Shown one piece after another: positions 56,779 through 56,927 of a DNA stretch of 56,927 nucleotides. Source of the DNA: Emmonsiellopsis sp. PD_33 (taxonomy: Eukaryota > Ascomycota > Eurotiomycetes > Onygenales > Ajellomycetaceae); contig JANTQF010000224.1 in assembly GCA_032988165.1 (NCBI GenBank), forward strand, positions 1 to 56,927. Direction: 5' to 3'. The stretch's first letter is position 1. The number at the start of each line of letters is the position of its first letter. Below the pieces are notes generated by a model, which was not told the origin of the DNA, ran no database searches, and saw only the letters and a list, made by a program, of their open reading frames with translations. A program made the position numbers and the translations under genes.

Positions 56779-56927
56779 ATGGGGGGTATTGCAAGTACAC
56801 CCAAAAGAGAGCCATCTGTGGAGAATGCAAGTGAGGTCACTTGTTCACTCGAGACTCTTACTTCGGTGTTAGGCACTAGAGTGTTGTTGCTCACAGTGCA
56901 TATTTGCAAGGTTGAGTCTGCGTGGCC
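56779..56927 (-). pseudogene. Partial WD40 protein fragment, AIP1-like
   Basis: It runs off the window edge on the minus strand, so the 5' part lies outside. The readable part is HADSTLQICTVSNNTLVPNT, then EVRVSSEQVTSLAFSTDGSL and LG. This fits a WD40 blade of the actin-interacting protein 1 type (xVxVYSxSxNTL, then VTSLAFSxDGSLLGVG). After GSLLG the frame goes into low-complexity sequence that no longer matches, with a GTGTAC possible donor. It may be an exon of a real gene whose last exons I cannot place, or a decayed copy; the relic at 55805-55915 favours decay. Confidence 0.4.

Overview
The window looks like chromosomal DNA of a filamentous ascomycete. The evidence is short GT-AG introns (about 55-94 nt, some with CTAAC-type branch points), a Zn2Cys6 regulator, a group III hybrid histidine kinase with tandem HAMP domains, major-facilitator transporters of fungal type, and pyrimidine-rich promoters with TATA boxes. 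A eurotiomycete, possibly of the Onygenales, is my inference from the overall protein flavour; I could not test it. No tRNA, rRNA, CRISPR array or intact transposon was seen.

Layout. 1-4.6 kb: an F-box protein with a WD40-like region and a C-terminal CaaX box. 6.7-9.0 kb: a GRDP/DUF1399-type glycine-rich protein. 9.9-12.8 kb (minus): a six-exon Leu3/LeuB-like Zn2Cys6 factor, followed by a small 102-residue ORF on the plus strand. 15.0-17.7 kb (minus): a 919-residue disordered protein of unknown role. 17.7-22.8 kb is non-coding apart from short doubtful ORFs and holds a striking hairpin and a hexanucleotide repeat. 22.8-25.1 kb: an Srk1/Rck2-like Ser/Thr kinase. 26.5-28.9 kb (minus): an eight-exon MFS transporter with a 13-nt microexon. 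31.9-32.5 kb (minus): a small DUF7587-like gene. 33.4-34.6 kb (minus): a single-pass Cys-rich membrane protein with a diverged repeat copy on each side. 35.6-36.0 kb (minus): a small secreted ten-cysteine protein with a nine-residue periodic propeptide. 40.7-42.3 kb: a monocarboxylate-type MFS transporter. 44.6-46.2 kb: a secreted protein built from SYPA-type tandem repeats. 47.0-47.7 kb (minus): an F-box/DUF7730-like protein. 49.2-53.2 kb (minus): the Nik1/Drk1-type histidine kinase. The last kilobase has a partial, possibly decayed WD40 (AIP1-like) sequence.

Working together. Genes run in both directions, each with its own promoter, so no operon logic applies. The histidine kinase and the Srk1/Rck2-like kinase belong to families placed at the top and bottom of the fungal osmotic/oxidative stress (HOG-type) MAPK route. 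They lie about 24 kb apart and linkage may be chance. The 31-46 kb stretch is the most accessory-like part: secreted or membrane proteins, diverged repeats and transition-rich (RIP-like) duplicated sequence. Exon coordinates were derived by hand from splice signals and reading frame and were not checked against transcripts.
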